Shown here: piece after piece, positions 25,297-37,639 of the stretch
Numbering within the stretch: the stretch's first letter is position 1
Layout of the letters: each line of letters starts with the position of its first letter
NCBI GenBank assembly: GCA_016169945.1
Contig: JADLSH010000184.1
Location: 1,240,001-1,304,000, forward strand
Direction: 5' to 3'
DNA: 64,000 nt
Source of the DNA: Trachythela sp. YZ-2020
Lineage: Eukaryota; Cnidaria; Anthozoa; Malacalcyonacea; Clavulariidae
The notes under the pieces: generated by a model
What the model was told of the DNA's origin: nothing
Seen by the model: only the letters and a program-made list of their open reading frames with translations
Databases searched by the model: none
Made by a program: the position numbers and the translations under genes

Positions 25297-28200
25297 ATGA
25301 TGGCAAAACCAGTGAGAAGGGCTGATGGTCAAATGCCAAGAATGCGGCAGTTGGACCTGGATATGTTCTGGAAGGAGTACGAGTCAATTGAACCAAGAGT
25401 TGAAGATACTAACGAGGAGGAAGATGAGAATTTGAATGGTAACTTTCGTTGATTTAATTTAATTTACTTTAATTAATAATTGAAGGTCATTGAAATATTA
25501 TATACATTAAATCAAACCCTAATGAGGACATTATAGACATATTTTCTGAGGGCGCAGAGAATTGAGAACCCCAGAAAAGTTAGCTCCCCCCAGAAAAGTT
25601 AGCTCCCCCCTGAAAATTTTAGCACCCCCCTGAAAAAGTTAGCACCCCCTGAAAAAGTTAGCACCCCCCTGAAAAAGTTAGCACCCCCTGAGAAAGTTAG
25701 CACCCTCCCCACAGAAAAGTTACTTCCCCCTCCCCTGGAAAAGTCACCACGTTAGCAACCCGCCAGAAAAAGTTAGCAAACCTCCATACAGAACTAGGCC
25801 CCCTCTCACCCACCCCCACAAGGTTAGCACACATCCCAGAACTTTTCTGCATGCATGCCCCTGCAGTAAATCCATCCCTGGGTATGATTTAACACGATGT
25901 TAACACCATTACTATACAATTAATGAAGAGTTTATTAATTTTGTTTTTGTGATAGAACTGGAGCAAGATGTCCAGTGGTTGGAGGAAGCAGGATTTGATT
26001 CAGTTGTGAAAAACTATCGAGGTGAGTGAGTTCGTATTGACATCATCAACATGCTCGTTTGACCCATCCAGCTGTAACGCACCCTAATGCTTTGATTTTT
26101 ACAATAATTACAAAGTGTAATGGCAGGCTACTTTGCCCCAGCTAGAATGCCTGACAAATCAGGGCAGTGCCTTAGACCTGCAAATTTTGTCACTCTTTAA
26201 AATTAGAAGCATAAAAATCACAATACACTTTATATAAACTGCAGGGTAGCAAAAATACTCACCCATTTCTGCAAGAACCAGGGCCTTTTTTAAGAAATCG
26301 TTAGTGGGGGGGGGCCATCATTGAAAGGGGACGTAACAAGTAGGTGGTGTATTACAGGTGTGGGAAGGTGGATTGTATTCTTGAGTCTCTGTGTCTTGAT
26401 TTCCTGCATTTTCAGAGACAATTTTTTATATATCCCATCTAAACGGAGCCAGTTTTGTTGTGAGAATACCATAACTGTCCTCTAAACTCAGGTTTTCCCC
26501 CCTTTTTGCTTATACTTTGGACAAAAGGGACCTTCACTGGGGGGGCCAAATAGCTTACTGGGGAGGCCAACATGGGGGCTTTGGCCCCTCCAGTACATTA
26601 GTTAAAAAAGGCCCTGGCGAGAACGTGCCTCCTTATTAACTCTTAAGAGAAAAGAAGAAATAAATTAAAGCCGCGTTAATTCAGGAGTCAGGACAAAGCA
26701 CTGTCAGTCTGTCACAGCAGACTTGCACCAATGCTGTTTCAACAACTTGTTGTCAGGATGTGTTCGCACTGCTTGTTCCCAGCTTGTTGACAAGTTGACT
26801 TTGAGTCAACAGACTTGTTACAAGTTGTTCCAACAGCTTGTTAGCGTCCTGCAGTTCAACAACTTGTTAACAAGTTGTGAGTGACAACCTTGTAGCAACT
26901 TGATAAAATGACAACATTGTTACAACTTGATGACAAGCTTGCTACAAGCCTGTCTGTTGCGAACACATCTTGCTGACAAGATGTGAGATTTTTACGCGTG
27001 TAGAAATTGTTAGGTGTTAATGGGTTAACAGACCACAGGTCTCTTAATCCATTAAATTGCAAGATATATTCTAATTTTCTTTCAATCGATAAATTTGTAC
27101 CCTGTTCCTATTTCAGACAGCAAAGAAATAACTGCTGAAGACCTCGACTTCAAAAACATGACCTCATCCCTAACGAGAAAACAAGCAGAAGCTGTCAAAC
27201 GACGCGTGAATAAACTAAACGCAAAAGTTAAAGAAAGGCTAAGTCTGCAAGAAACGTCCGAAGGTCCGCAGCGTCTGTTTGTGCCTGAAAACATTCAAAA
27301 CAATAACTCGAAGCAGCGGGCAGATGTGCGATCTCTATTCCCCACGCAAACGGTGGGGGAGGCAAGTAATAAGGCGACACCCGCCTTTCGAAGTCGACAT
27401 TCCTATAGCGAAGGAGTACCCCTCTCCAGATCTGAGGTAATTAGTAAATATACGGGGTTCTCCACAGTTGTGAGCGAAGTAGGTCGAAGTAGTGTCTGAA
27501 CAGGTAAGTGTCCCATTTATAGGCGTGACAACACCTGGGAGGTCCTGGGGCATGATCCCTGGAAAATGTAGAAATCTGAAGTCTCTGAAATGCCATTTCC
27601 TGCATTTTGAGAGAAGATTTAAGCTTTTATAGAATTCTAAAGATTTATATAACAATAAAACGTTATATCAATTATAAAACACACCACTGTTTTACACAAA
27701 ACTGTGTTTGTTCTTTACGCAAACTCCAGGATTCTTCAGGCGGTAATCAGTAGTCGTGGAAACGGTAGATTTTGCCTGTTACCGGCTGATAAGGAGAACC
27801 CTGAATATGTGCATGTTTTGCCTTCAAGCAGTTCTACTAAGAAGATACTGTAATTGCTGTCGTCAGTCATTAAAAGTCATATTGCACAAGGCAATTTTTG
27901 TTGCAACTTACAACGCAATTTCGGACAGAGAGCGATGTTAGCAGGGTATTAGCCAGAAGAAAAAGAATTCGGCAATTTAATGAAAATGGGAAATCAGTTA
28001 GCAGACATTTCTTAACTCTGAACGTGACGTGACGTCTTTTACAGCGCATTTGGGCTGCGATTTTTAAGCAGAATTTAAACCGCCCAAATTGAGCAACGTT
28101 ATATTTCTATTTTTTGATAATAGTTATGTTATTTTTGGCACATCTAAATTGGGAAATTGCAAGCTAAACGTAATTGGGAAAATGGCGTATAACGGCAAAT

Positions 28201-31200
28201 TTTTTGCTGCAGCTAACACCCTGGTTAGGTAAAAAGTATATTCGCAGAATCTCGTTTTACTTTGACGATATTTTTCTTACTAAAGATGCCCAGAAGGCGA
28301 CAAAGAAATGAATGAGAATGAGAATATCTGTGAAGTGAAACGCGGGCCATGTTCACTGTTTTTCTGCGCTCACATTTCTACATAACATGGCTCTGTGCAG
28401 AAATTGCGTTTCAAGTTGCACCCAGACCTGAAAACAAAGTGGATCTCGGGATCCTAGATACACAGGAACATTTGCCTTAACAACACGATTGAGAAACATT
28501 TGAGTTTTTCGCACGTACTTTAAGCAATTAAGGGAGAATTTTAAGGAATCATATCTAGTTATCTGCCATTTGAGCCTATTTTGAGATTGGGAAGTGTTCT
28601 TCTCGTGAAAAGCCAGAGGAATATTGTTCCTCAATATTTCATCTGAAGAAGTACCTCAGTTGAAATATTCTCTGAGGAACCTTTCTTCTGGTAATCAGTG
28701 TGACAGTGTATTACATAAATAACATGCAATCGTACAGAGCCTGACTTATGCTGTGAGGAACACATTTTTGGTTTGGAACCTCCTCGTGTTGTGAAGAAGA
28801 AATGTTCAGTTCCTCATCATACAATGGATTTTCCTGGCTTTCTTCTGTGTATAATTGTGTATACCATGGAAAGTATCACAACTTTATTGTTGCACACGTA
28901 ACGCACGGTCAACTTTTTCATTGTTTTTACGCACTTTTGAGCCGAATTTGAGAAACATTTGAAAAAAGGCAAATTTAGAATCCGAGGAACATTGAACACT
29001 TTTTCCAGGTCTGGTTGCACCGAAAATTGCCCCATGTAACTTTGTCTTTAGGAGATTCAACTTGACAGCTAGGATATATTTTGCGTTTAAAGGTTGTGAA
29101 ATACCCGCGCATGGCAGGATCACACTCTCAAGAACGTCTCAATGACATACCATCATCTGGGCCGGTAAAGGTGGTCACGACGGGAGGCAATGTTCCGACA
29201 CAGCCAATGAGCCGGTCGGTGATGTTACTCCCGGGGAATCCTAGCCCGAAGATGAAGCGACAGTCGGCGGAGTATGCCGTACAGTTGACGGGGAAAGGAT
29301 TGCATGGAACTGCACAAGGTAGTTTTAAACTGCTGTAAAGGCCTTGTTCCTATATTATAGCTGAACGATTACATACAAACATCACCAAAGACAAGAGCAT
29401 TGAGAAGGTCTAAAAATGTCTCAGCTACGAGATCGAGGCTCTATAGACGAAGCAGCGCCCTTTCGGACGGGTGTACTTTGAAGTGTTCCTTCCAGTTCGT
29501 TCTTTCTGAGTTTTTTTTGAAGTTTTTTTCACAGCAACCAGGTTTAATATCAGGCATGGCTTTTCTCCATACTCTAGTTTTAAATATGATGATAGCAAAG
29601 CCCGGTCGAATTGCATTAACAATCTAACGTTTCGACACTCCGGTCTAGTCTTCATCAGGGGTGATTTAAAGTTGCATCGTAGCTTCTTATATATTCAAGG
29701 GATGACGTCGTCGGCGAACAAGGTGGAGATACTCTTGTGACAGCTTGCTACCGTCATCTCTATTCAAAGCATGATGATTCATGTTTATATGCCACGCTTA
29801 GAAGGAGCTGCAGTGTGACTTTGGATCATCCCCGCATGATGAAGACACCGGACTGGAGTGTCGAAACGTTTGGGTCGTGAATGCAATTCGACCGACTTCA
29901 TTTTGTTACGTTTAACGTTTCTTCGTCTCTTCCCATCCATACTCTAACACGTTAACTTCACAATGTGTCCAATCCGTTTTTTATTTGATCTTTCCAACAA
30001 ACACCTCTTCTCTTTCACCGTCTCTAAAAGTCTTCATTTGTTTCTTCTACAGTCCAACTCACTCGCTGCCTCTTACCACTGAGTTGAGCCTGTTTCACAA
30101 CAGGTCGAGGTCACTGTTGGTACTCGCATGAGATCGGCAGTGTGCTCAAATAACTCATGTAAGTTGAGATTCTCTCCTGTGCTTCGAGGGTTTTCCCGGG
30201 GTACTCCGGTTTCCTCCCTCTAATACTAACCCTTAGGAACTAACAATGGGGCCACAGTAATTGGCTGACGCTGTTGTGGACTCCCTGCCATTGAGGCGAA
30301 GTTGAATAAAAAAAAAGCATTCTTCGCCAAATTCTTCAATGTATTACAACACATTATATCGTTCTAAACTATGGACATTTTCAGGCCAAGCACCGGGAGG
30401 TTCACCAGGTGACGACCGTAGTCGAAAACTTGGCGGCTCATTGTTTTACATCACTGCAGTAAACAATAACAGTACTTCGCCATCAGAAACACCAAGCCCT
30501 TCAAATCAACTGAAAGGCCTAACTCTCAATGATAACTGGGAATTCTCATCAAGAAAGGACAGTCCATCTCGGAACAACGCTTCAGCGCCAGGCAGTGCTG
30601 TTTCCACGCCAGACCAAGAGTTAGCGCCTAGCCCTAGGCCTGAGCTGAATGATCTTCCTGAAGATACGTTTAAGGAAGTCGCCACTCCTAACGAAAGGCC
30701 GACTATTGTAAGTTTTAGATTATAGTCGTACACAGTAATATAACCGTATGGCGTATTCACAGACCTGCAGTTCGCGCATGGACACACGTAAAGAGTTGTA
30801 ACAAACCTGCAGATGACTTGTACCAATGCTATTCCAACAGTTTGTTATCAAGATGTATTCGCACTCTTGCTCCCAGCTTGTTGACAAGTTGTCGACAGCT
30901 TGTTGACGACTTGCTACAAAGTTGTTGACTCAACAGACTTGTTACAAGTTGTTCCAACAACTTGTTATCGTCCTGCAATTCAACAACTTGTTAACAAGTT
31001 GTGAGTGACAACCTTGTAGCAACTTGATAAAATGACAACATTGTTACAACTTGATGACAAGCTTGCTACAAGTCTCAGGGCTCAAAATAACGGCCGGTCA
31101 ACGGTCAATGACCGGCCATAAATGCCTGTTGACCGGTCACTTTTAAACCTCGCCGGTAATTTTGACCGGCCACATTTTCATGCCTTCCGCTAGAATTTTA

Positions 31201-34200
31201 AATCCTTATGATAAAGATTTCCCCGAAAGCACTACAGTAACACTGATAACGTTGCCTATTCACCTAAATACACGGCGATTGCTAACGTCTTGAGCGTTTA
31301 GAACGTCACCGTGAAACAATAAAAGCGATGTCTCTGAACAAATTCTTATGATTTGTTTCACTGTTAGTATATGCGTATATATTAGTGACCGGTCAAAAAC
31401 AGATTTTGACCGAGCTAAAATCAAGCTGACCGGTCATTTTGACCGGAGACCTATCGGCAGTTATTTTGAGCCCTGAGTCTATTGTGAGCACATCTTGTTG
31501 ACAAGATGCGAGATTTTGACGCGTGCACAGGGGTGTTGGTGGTGGCACGGTGATCAGTGCACGTGCCTTTCACCTCTGTGACCGCGGAGTTCGTTTCCTG
31601 GAGCATACATGTCTCTCATTATTGAAGGTGTTTGTAGATGGAAGTTTCGATCGAAGACTAGCCAAGGAGCAGTTGCGAAAAATGCAACTATTGGCTCTCC
31701 GGTAGGATTTAAACCTCCGGCCCTGCGATTCCGGTGCAGCTCTCTGACCGCTGGTTAGCTCCTTGGCAACTGGACTCTGTTGCTACATGTAAAACGGTCT
31801 TTTATTGCCATTGTTTCATTCGCAAAATGTTTTTGTGCTTTTTTTCAGGAAACTCAGAAGAATAGCGACTATGGAGGTCCGCCTAAGTTTCCCCGTCTAC
31901 CTGTAAGTATGTAAACTGTAACGATCAAAGTAACTTTATTTCCTCCACCAGGAGGCAATGTTTTCATCTGAGTTTGTTTATGTGTGTTTGTTTGTCTGTT
32001 AGGACGATAACTCACAGAATCCAGGGGCTTCGGTGGCGCAGTCGTCAGAGCAAGCGCCTTTGACCTCTGAGTCTTGAGTTCGATTCTCGCTGAGGACTTT
32101 ACTTATCGCACTCGTGTAAAAGAGTAAGTCAACGCTCTGCCGAAAGTCGTGGGTTTTCTCCGGGCACTCCGGTTTCCTCCCACAGGGAAAGTTGACTGGG
32201 TGGGTTAGGATCATACAAATTAAGAAAGTAATATCACAATTGTAGGCTAAGTACATAATATAGGTAAGCTAGATATTGGGTGTAATCGGTCACTGAAAAG
32301 GCCAACGGGGAGTGAGCTGAATAATGTATAGTGTATAATGTAATTTAAATTCTCACAGAATTTCACGTTAACACAAGATGAATATGGCATAACTCGTATC
32401 GAAGATCTGTCTACCAAAGACATGGAGAAAGTTCGTTCACTCGCTCTCATTGAACTCACCGCTTTATTTGACCAAAATAATCTCGTCTTCAACCGCAGGA
32501 AACCCACCAAGAGGAAAACTAAAGGTACTTAAATGTCATTACCCCACATGCATGAACCTATACCCAGTGCCTATACCTAATTAATATTTACTTCCGGTTT
32601 CTCTTCACTGTTTCAAGATGGCGGACAGGCGAAAAAATTGTCATCGTGCGTGAATAACAAGACAATTTTAAAACACTAAATAATCTTCACACTTGTGATA
32701 AACGCTTTCAAGACAAAATAGAATGGTTTGGAATTGACCACGCATGTGATATTGTAATTTCAAAAAAATAATTTAAAACTTTCTCTATTAAAAAAAAAAA
32801 TTATTTACGTACGATACGAAGTAGCTGTGTGATATTGAAAGTGTAGTCGGCGGAAATCCGGTTTTGCCTAATGAATGGCAAATCTTAGGCTTAATGGGCC
32901 TACGCGCCTACGAATTTCCTTGCCTGAACGCGACACAACAGTAAAAGTAGTCCATCGCAAGTTAGCCCGTAAAAAAATTGGCCGTATTTAAATTGTTTAG
33001 AAAATGGTATATTTGGTGTTCCTCTGTTATACCTCATTCAAAGAGATCGTGGTGAAAATCCTAAATATAACACACCTGTCATCCTTGAAGAGGTGAGATA
33101 CACTCACTAAGTTACTACCATATTTCTCACTCGCTTATAGTAGTTCATGAGGGAAGTAACCAATCATAGTGCTCTATTTTGATAACATATTCATAAAAGT
33201 GTATAGCTGCTTAGGCTAATTTGTATCTTTTTGTTTTAGATGATCGCCTTTCTCGAAAACAGTGGTATATAATAATAATACAATGTTTTAATATTGTCCG
33301 AATTTAATATTGTTTAAATAAATTAAAAAAATCGCTATTCAATTCAACTTGTGCTAGCAAAATAGAAACTACATTTTTTTGTTTTTTAGGTATAAAAGAA
33401 GAAGGCATTCTACGCGTTCCTGGTTCTGCAGCGAGAGTTAGAGTAAGATACCTTGTTGTGTACATTAAATATCACAATTTTTTTTTTATCGAAGAGGCCC
33501 CCAAAGGCCCAATTTTCTATTTCGTTTGATAATTGCCTGCCAAATCCAAAATTCAGTAGATTTGATATGGCAATTATCACCCCTCCTGCGCCCCTTTGGT
33601 CAAGGCTAAGGTGGCGGGAGGCCAGGTTAGCACCCCCCTCCTGTACTCCCCCAAGCCCTGCATGTAGACAAGTTCGGCATTTCGACGGAGCAAAGACCGA
33701 TGTTGCCACTGTAATCACCTATAGACACCGAAACTTTAAACCCGCCTTAATATTTTCTTGCTATTATAATTCCAGGCCATACGCGAAGAAATCGAAGAAA
33801 AGTATTCTGAAAGTCTTTTCTCTTGGAGTGGTCGAAAACCACATGACGTGGCTGCGTTACTGAAACAGTTTCTAAGGTAATTGTATCCAGGCGATGAGTG
33901 AATACCGTAAATGGAAATTTCGAGCGAAAATTATATGCATATTTTAGACCTAACCAGGAACAGTTGCGAAAAATGCAACTTCATGTTGGCCCTCTCGTTA
34001 CTAAGATTATGTATATAAATTTCGCTCGAAATTTCCGTCTACAAAAGCTCTTCAAAAATTCTTCAACGAGCGAGACGCACAAAATTAAGTTAATTTTCTG
34101 TATACGTTCAATTTCAAAGTTAATTTTCATATTTCAGGGAACTGCCATTTCCTCTACTTACTTACGAATATCAACCGACATTTGCTTCTGTCGAAGGTGC

Positions 34201-37200
34201 GTTGATTTTTCTCTTCGTAATTTCACTACGAATTCGAGTAGACTGATTGCCGTTAACCCGCTCGGCGACTGACCAAGCTGTGGCGAGAGAGTGTAAACAA
34301 TACTTGGCTCTTGTTTTTTTATAGAAATCCAAGACAGAGTTCAGCAGTTGCAGGCGTTAAACCTCTTGGTTCTTCTATTACCCGTAGCTCACCGCGATAC
34401 GTTACGAGTACGTATATTTAATAATACTAATATACTTTTAGCCATGGGTATATTATATATTTTTTACAACTATACTTAACTAAATTTGCTTTCACTGGAC
34501 AGCTCCGTATATCCGTTTTATACTGTTATTCCTCGAGGTGCAGTAAGGACCAACCCTTATTGATCCATGCAGTGTTATTGCCGGAGACCATGAGAGTACC
34601 CGGTGAAAACCTGTGGTGTTCGCGGTACAGTCGTATTTGAAGCACTCTTCTCACATGTGACTGAAGTGAATTATAATGAGAATGAATGAACGATTGAATG
34701 AATGAATGCACTTAAATACGCTAGCCTCACATAACTATTCGAGGAGTTGATTTTCAGGAGGGGCGTATGAAAACTAACTATTTATACAAAATTGAAGATA
34801 GAAAATAAGAATTTTTACAATAGAGACCAAAAATATGACTGAATATTAAGTGGCGATTGTTCTTTTAAATTGGCAGAGCGAACTTGCCATTTTTGGCTCT
34901 TGGGGGAGACCATTCCATAGCATTTCATACCACTATACTGTACTTAAAACTTCGTTTCAAAAATTAGTATTAGGCCTTAGAAGTGCTAGATCAGTATCAA
35001 TGTTACGCAGATCATTAGGTCTCTAAGTCTAACAAAGCTTCTCTTAGATTTGGTGCACACTGGTCATTACAAAAGCATATTGCAGGAATTAAACCTCTGT
35101 CACTGGGGTAAAAGGCACAACCAGTGCCACAATCATCGAGCTCAAACTCTTATTCTCCATTTTCAGCTGCTGTTGCTATTTCTGTGTCATATCATTGCGA
35201 AGCAAAAAGAAAATAAGATGGACCTAAATAATGTTGCTATGATTATGGCACCGAATCTGTTTCTCAACACTGGCAATAAATCACGAGCGACGTTACGGGA
35301 GGTTGAAATGGCGAAGGGAACCATCAATATTGTCAGAATGTTGATTAAATATCACGCGATACTTTGGACGGTAAGTGTATATTTATTAGAAGAGTCATTT
35401 AGTAGAGTCAAATTGTATACTTTTTGAAGGTTGGTCGGTTGTTCGTTCGGTCGGATGGTTGTTCGGTTGTTTGTTCGGTCGGTTGTTCGTTCGGTCGGTT
35501 GTTCGTTCGGTCGGTTGTTTGTTCGGTTGTTTGTTCGGTCGGTTGTTCGTTCGTTCGGTCGGTTCGTTCGTTCGGTCGGTTGTTCGGTTGTTTGTTCGGT
35601 CGGTTGTTCGTTCGGTCGGTCGGTCGGTCGGTCAGTCAGTCAGTCAGTCAGTCAGTCAGTCAGTCAGTCGGTAGTTCGTTCAGTCGGTCGGTTGTTCTGT
35701 CGGACGGTCAGTCGATGGATCGATCTATCGGTTACTGATCTCTTAGTCATACGTTTATCTTCTCTGTCATCACAGGTGCCCTCGTTCATGGTCAGGCAAG
35801 TGCGCTTTTTATACGAAGTCGAGCAAAGTGGGAAGTCTAAAGAAGGCAAGGTAGGCAAATCTATTTTCATTAGGGAAGAAGTCGTGCAAATTTACCGTGG
35901 AGTTTTTTTATATCCGCAATTATACCATCATGAACTGTAGGGAACTATAGCTACTGGCTATTGGGCGTGGTGGTGGGGGGGGGGGAGCGGAGGGGAGGGG
36001 GGGACTGGAGATTTCGATGCGCATGTATATAATTGATGCATGAATACTTGAATTAATTTGCTGGCAGAAGTATGTAGTTTCTGAGTGCTCTCTAGTTACA
36101 AAGTGTGGTAATAATCTTCAGGGCAAGAAACGCAAAGCCAAAAGAGGAGCCTCTGATCCCACGCTATACCAGGTGAATCAAATGAAGAAGTCCCAGTCAT
36201 TGGAAGATCTTGATAGAATAGAGGTAAAGGCAGGCATGTCTTGGACAAAATTTATTTTGTGTTGCCAAACGTTACTTTTCAAGAAATGAGAAATTCATTT
36301 AAATTCATTATTCAAGATCTATAAAATATGTCTGCTTCGTATAAACATCATACAAATTAGCAAAATGACATCATATCGTGACGTTTGAATTTCGAAAATC
36401 TTCTCATATTGCCTTAAATATTCTTATAATGAATATAAGAAGTAAGATATTTTTGTTCTGAAAAAATCTTATATCCATCTCTGCATAATATGTTTTGTTT
36501 TTCCAAAGCACGAATTTGAAAACCACATCATCCGAGTAAAAGCTCTATCTTTAAACAAAGTGGGAATGGCGCTTCAACTGAGCAAGAACACCAAGGCAAG
36601 AGATATTGTTGAGAGGTTCTGTAAGGCCACGACGAAATACAAGGAAGCGAGGAAACAAAACACAGAGGTTGCTGAGGCGGGACACTCACACAAAGGAAAC
36701 AAATGCCCTTGTGGGGATAACCATTTTCTATATGAAGTTGGCGGTAATATAGGTGGGTTAAAATGTTATAAAAGATTACAATGGTGTATTCGCATGGAGT
36801 ACAATAGCCTACTGATTTTTAATGATGCGATTTACTGAACATTCTCAAAAGAGGAGAGTTCTAGGTCAATACCTGACGAATACTGCAGCTAAAAATATAA
36901 AATTAACTTTTTACCGATTTTTCTAAACCTTTTTTCTCAGAATGTAAGGGCCAAACCATATAATGGCTAAGTGTTTCTACAGGAGGAAACCTAAACTAAC
37001 TGTATATCAATTTTCGTTCGAGTATTCCATCTACAAACACGTTATACTATTAGTCCTATCGAACGAGATGCCGAGAAAAAATCTTGGTATTTACCCATAC
37101 CTAATACTGGCAGCACTACCATCGTATATACCGAACTTGCGGTTGATGCTCAGCAACTGGACTCTGTAGCTCTGATGGTTATAATCAGACAACTGTGACA

Positions 37201-37324
37201 ATTCGCCCCTGATTATATTTCCCATTGTCTTTCAGGTGAAAGGTGTTTGGATATGGAAACGAACTTATTGCAACTTTCCAGACTTAATCCTCACGCAGAG
37301 TGGGTCATCAAAATGAAAAGCTAA
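25297..37324 (+). CDS. Rho GTPase-activating protein of the ARHGAP18/28/40 family
   Basis: Eighteen exons join in phase: 25297-25438, 25956-26021, 27117-27436, 29093-29318, 30385-30707, 31849-31902, 32359-32524, 33001-33092, 33240-33264, 33390-33442, 33776-33876, 34138-34196, 34325-34407, 35167-35370, 35776-35850, 36122-36223, 36509-36752, 37236-37324. The product is 807 aa. The N-terminal third matches the family in LDMFWKEYESIE, DVQWLEEAGFDSVV and LTRKQAEAVKRRV. YGITRIEDLS and LALIELTALFD precede the RhoGAP domain. The GAP core has EGILRVPG with the arginine finger, then LLKQFLRELPFPLL and NVAMIMAPNLF. The C-terminus (FLYEVGGNIGERCLD ... LNPHAEWVIKMKS) is the family's conserved tail. It should stimulate GTP hydrolysis by Rho-family GTPases, affecting actin and cell shape. 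Exons 4-5 are Ser/Pro-rich and poorly conserved, so their borders are least certain. ATG 25297 (or 25300) follows an in-frame stop at 25261 and a possible acceptor at 25253, suggesting an upstream non-coding exon. Confidence 0.93.
25568..25800. repeat. GAAAAAGTTAGCACCCCCCT minisatellite in RhoGAP intron 1
   Basis: About ten imperfect tandem units of 19-24 bp containing GAAAAAGTTAGC and a run of C. Non-coding. Confidence 0.9.
26690..27005. mobile_element. Palindrome-rich CAACTTGT element, copy 1 (RhoGAP intron 2)
   Basis: The unit is full of CAACAACTTGTTAACAAGTT-like self-complementary words and ends near TTTTTACGCGTGTAG. Copies recur at 30770-31525 (interrupted) and, inverted, at 63155-63395. 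The copy at 30770 starts CACACGTAAA, giving short inverted ends (ACACGTAAA against TTTTACGCGTGT). It is probably a MITE. Confidence 0.75.
29590..29905. mobile_element. Inverted pair of hammerhead-like, Penelope-type terminal sequences
   Basis: On the minus strand CTGATGA (29652-29658) is followed by a stem with GAC and GTC arms and then CGAAACG (GAAA at 29630-29633). On the plus strand (C)ATGATGA (core 29837-29842) is followed by GACACC...GGAGTGTC and GAAA (29863-29866). The two copies are inverted relative to each other, about 200 bp apart, in RhoGAP intron 4. CTGATGA-stem-GAAA is the hammerhead core carried by many Penelope-like retroelements. Both copies have an extra A after the core, and the plus copy has lost the first C, so cleavage is uncertain. 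Confidence 0.5.
30770..31525. mobile_element. Palindrome-rich CAACTTGT element, copy 2, split by a nested MITE
   Basis: The left part is 30770-31075 and the right part resumes at 31476 with AGTCTATTGTGAGCACATC, exactly as in the uninterrupted copy at 26690-27005. The insertion between them is the 400-bp element at 31076-31475. Located in RhoGAP intron 5. Confidence 0.85.
31076..31475. mobile_element. 400-bp MITE with CAGGGCTCAAAATAAC ends
   Basis: The perfect 16-bp inverted termini are CAGGGCTCAAAATAAC and GTTATTTTGAGCCCTG. The flanks are AGTCT on each side (31071-31075, 31476-31480), a 5-bp target duplication made inside the CAACTTGT repeat. It is rich in ACCGGTCA words and related to the 509-bp element at 16196-16704. 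Confidence 0.92.
31520..31790. repeat. SINE-like copies in RhoGAP intron 5
   Basis: GGTGGCACGGTGATCAGTGC followed by GAGTTCGTTTCC (31540-31600) has A- and B-box character. It abuts a minus-strand copy of the tRNA-related SINE (31625-31790) with GATCGAAGACTAGCC and AGTTGCGAAAAATGCAAC. Confidence 0.65.
32019..32205 (+). repeat. tRNA-derived SINE with GGTTTCCTCCC tail
   Basis: TCGGTGGCGCAGTCG (A-box-like) and GAGTTCGATTCTC (B-box-like) lie about 45 bp apart, followed by GGGTTTTCTCCGGGCACTCC. The head is tRNA-like but the product is attached to a SINE tail, so it is not a tRNA gene. In RhoGAP intron 6. Confidence 0.75.
33240..33264 (+). other. 25-nt microexon (exon 9) of the RhoGAP
   Basis: TTTTAG precedes ATGATCGCCTTTCTCGAAAA and GTATAT follows CAGTG. 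It encodes MIAFLENSG, which joins PVILEE from exon 8 to IKEEGILRVPG of exon 10 in the correct phase (0 in, 1 out). The joined segment corresponds to the family's IFQ.LI..IE..G stretch before the arginine finger. Confidence 0.85.
33895..34055. repeat. SINE fragment forming a foldback, RhoGAP intron 11
   Basis: GGAAATTTCGAGCGAAAATT on the left is mirrored by AATTTCGCTCGAAATTTCC on the right, with CAGTTGCGAAAAATGCAACT inside. This is a tail-to-tail arrangement of the same tRNA-related SINE, lacking the tRNA head. Confidence 0.65.
34500..34690. repeat. Dispersed 114-bp repeat, single copy
   Basis: GGACAGCTCCGTATATCC, CTCGAGGTGCAGTAAGG, CCTTATTGATCCATGCAGTG and TCTCACATGTGACTGAAG match the family, with an unrelated GAATGAATGA tail. 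Located in RhoGAP intron 13. Confidence 0.75.
35424..35735. repeat. GGTCGGTTGTTCGTTC and CAGT tandem repeats in RhoGAP intron 14
   Basis: Roughly 200 bp of 16-bp units (GGTCGGTTGTTCGTTC and variants) run into (GTCA)n and back. Open frames across it are artefacts of the tetranucleotide and 16-bp periods. Confidence 0.95.
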
Positions 37325-37639
37325 CTATTTGAACACAGTACTGTAGGTAGGCAATGTAGCTGAATATAGTTTAGTAACTGTATATATATATAATGCTTAC
37401 GGACCTTATAGGGCTTTTATATAATGGCATTGTGTATTTATTTTAACGGTCTGTAATATAGTGTGCGTGCAGTTATTGAATGGTTTCGTAACAACCACAA
37501 TGTGTGTGTGTGTTAATGTTATTCTTTATTCTGACTGACTAACGGTCAACGGTGATTTCTGACTGGCTAACCGCTAATAGGCTGACCAAATATGGAGTTG
37601 TGAAGTCATATCGCACGATTTAACGTCGTACGTGTGATA

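Noticed and set aside
25568..25800. CRISPR-like evenly spaced direct repeats
   Set aside because: Units are degenerate and contiguous, without unique spacers, in an animal intron; this is a minisatellite.
27437..27499. Extension of RhoGAP exon 3 to the stop at 27499, with donor CAG|GTAAGT just after it
   Set aside because: That donor lies after an in-frame TGA. The donor at 27436 (GAG|GTAATT) gives phase 0 and joins exon 4 at 29093 without a stop. A truncated isoform remains possible.
35424..35740. Arg/Ser/Val-rich frames after RhoGAP exon 14
   Set aside because: They come from the GGTCGGTTGTTCGTTC and CAGT repeats within the intron; the exon 14 donor precedes them.
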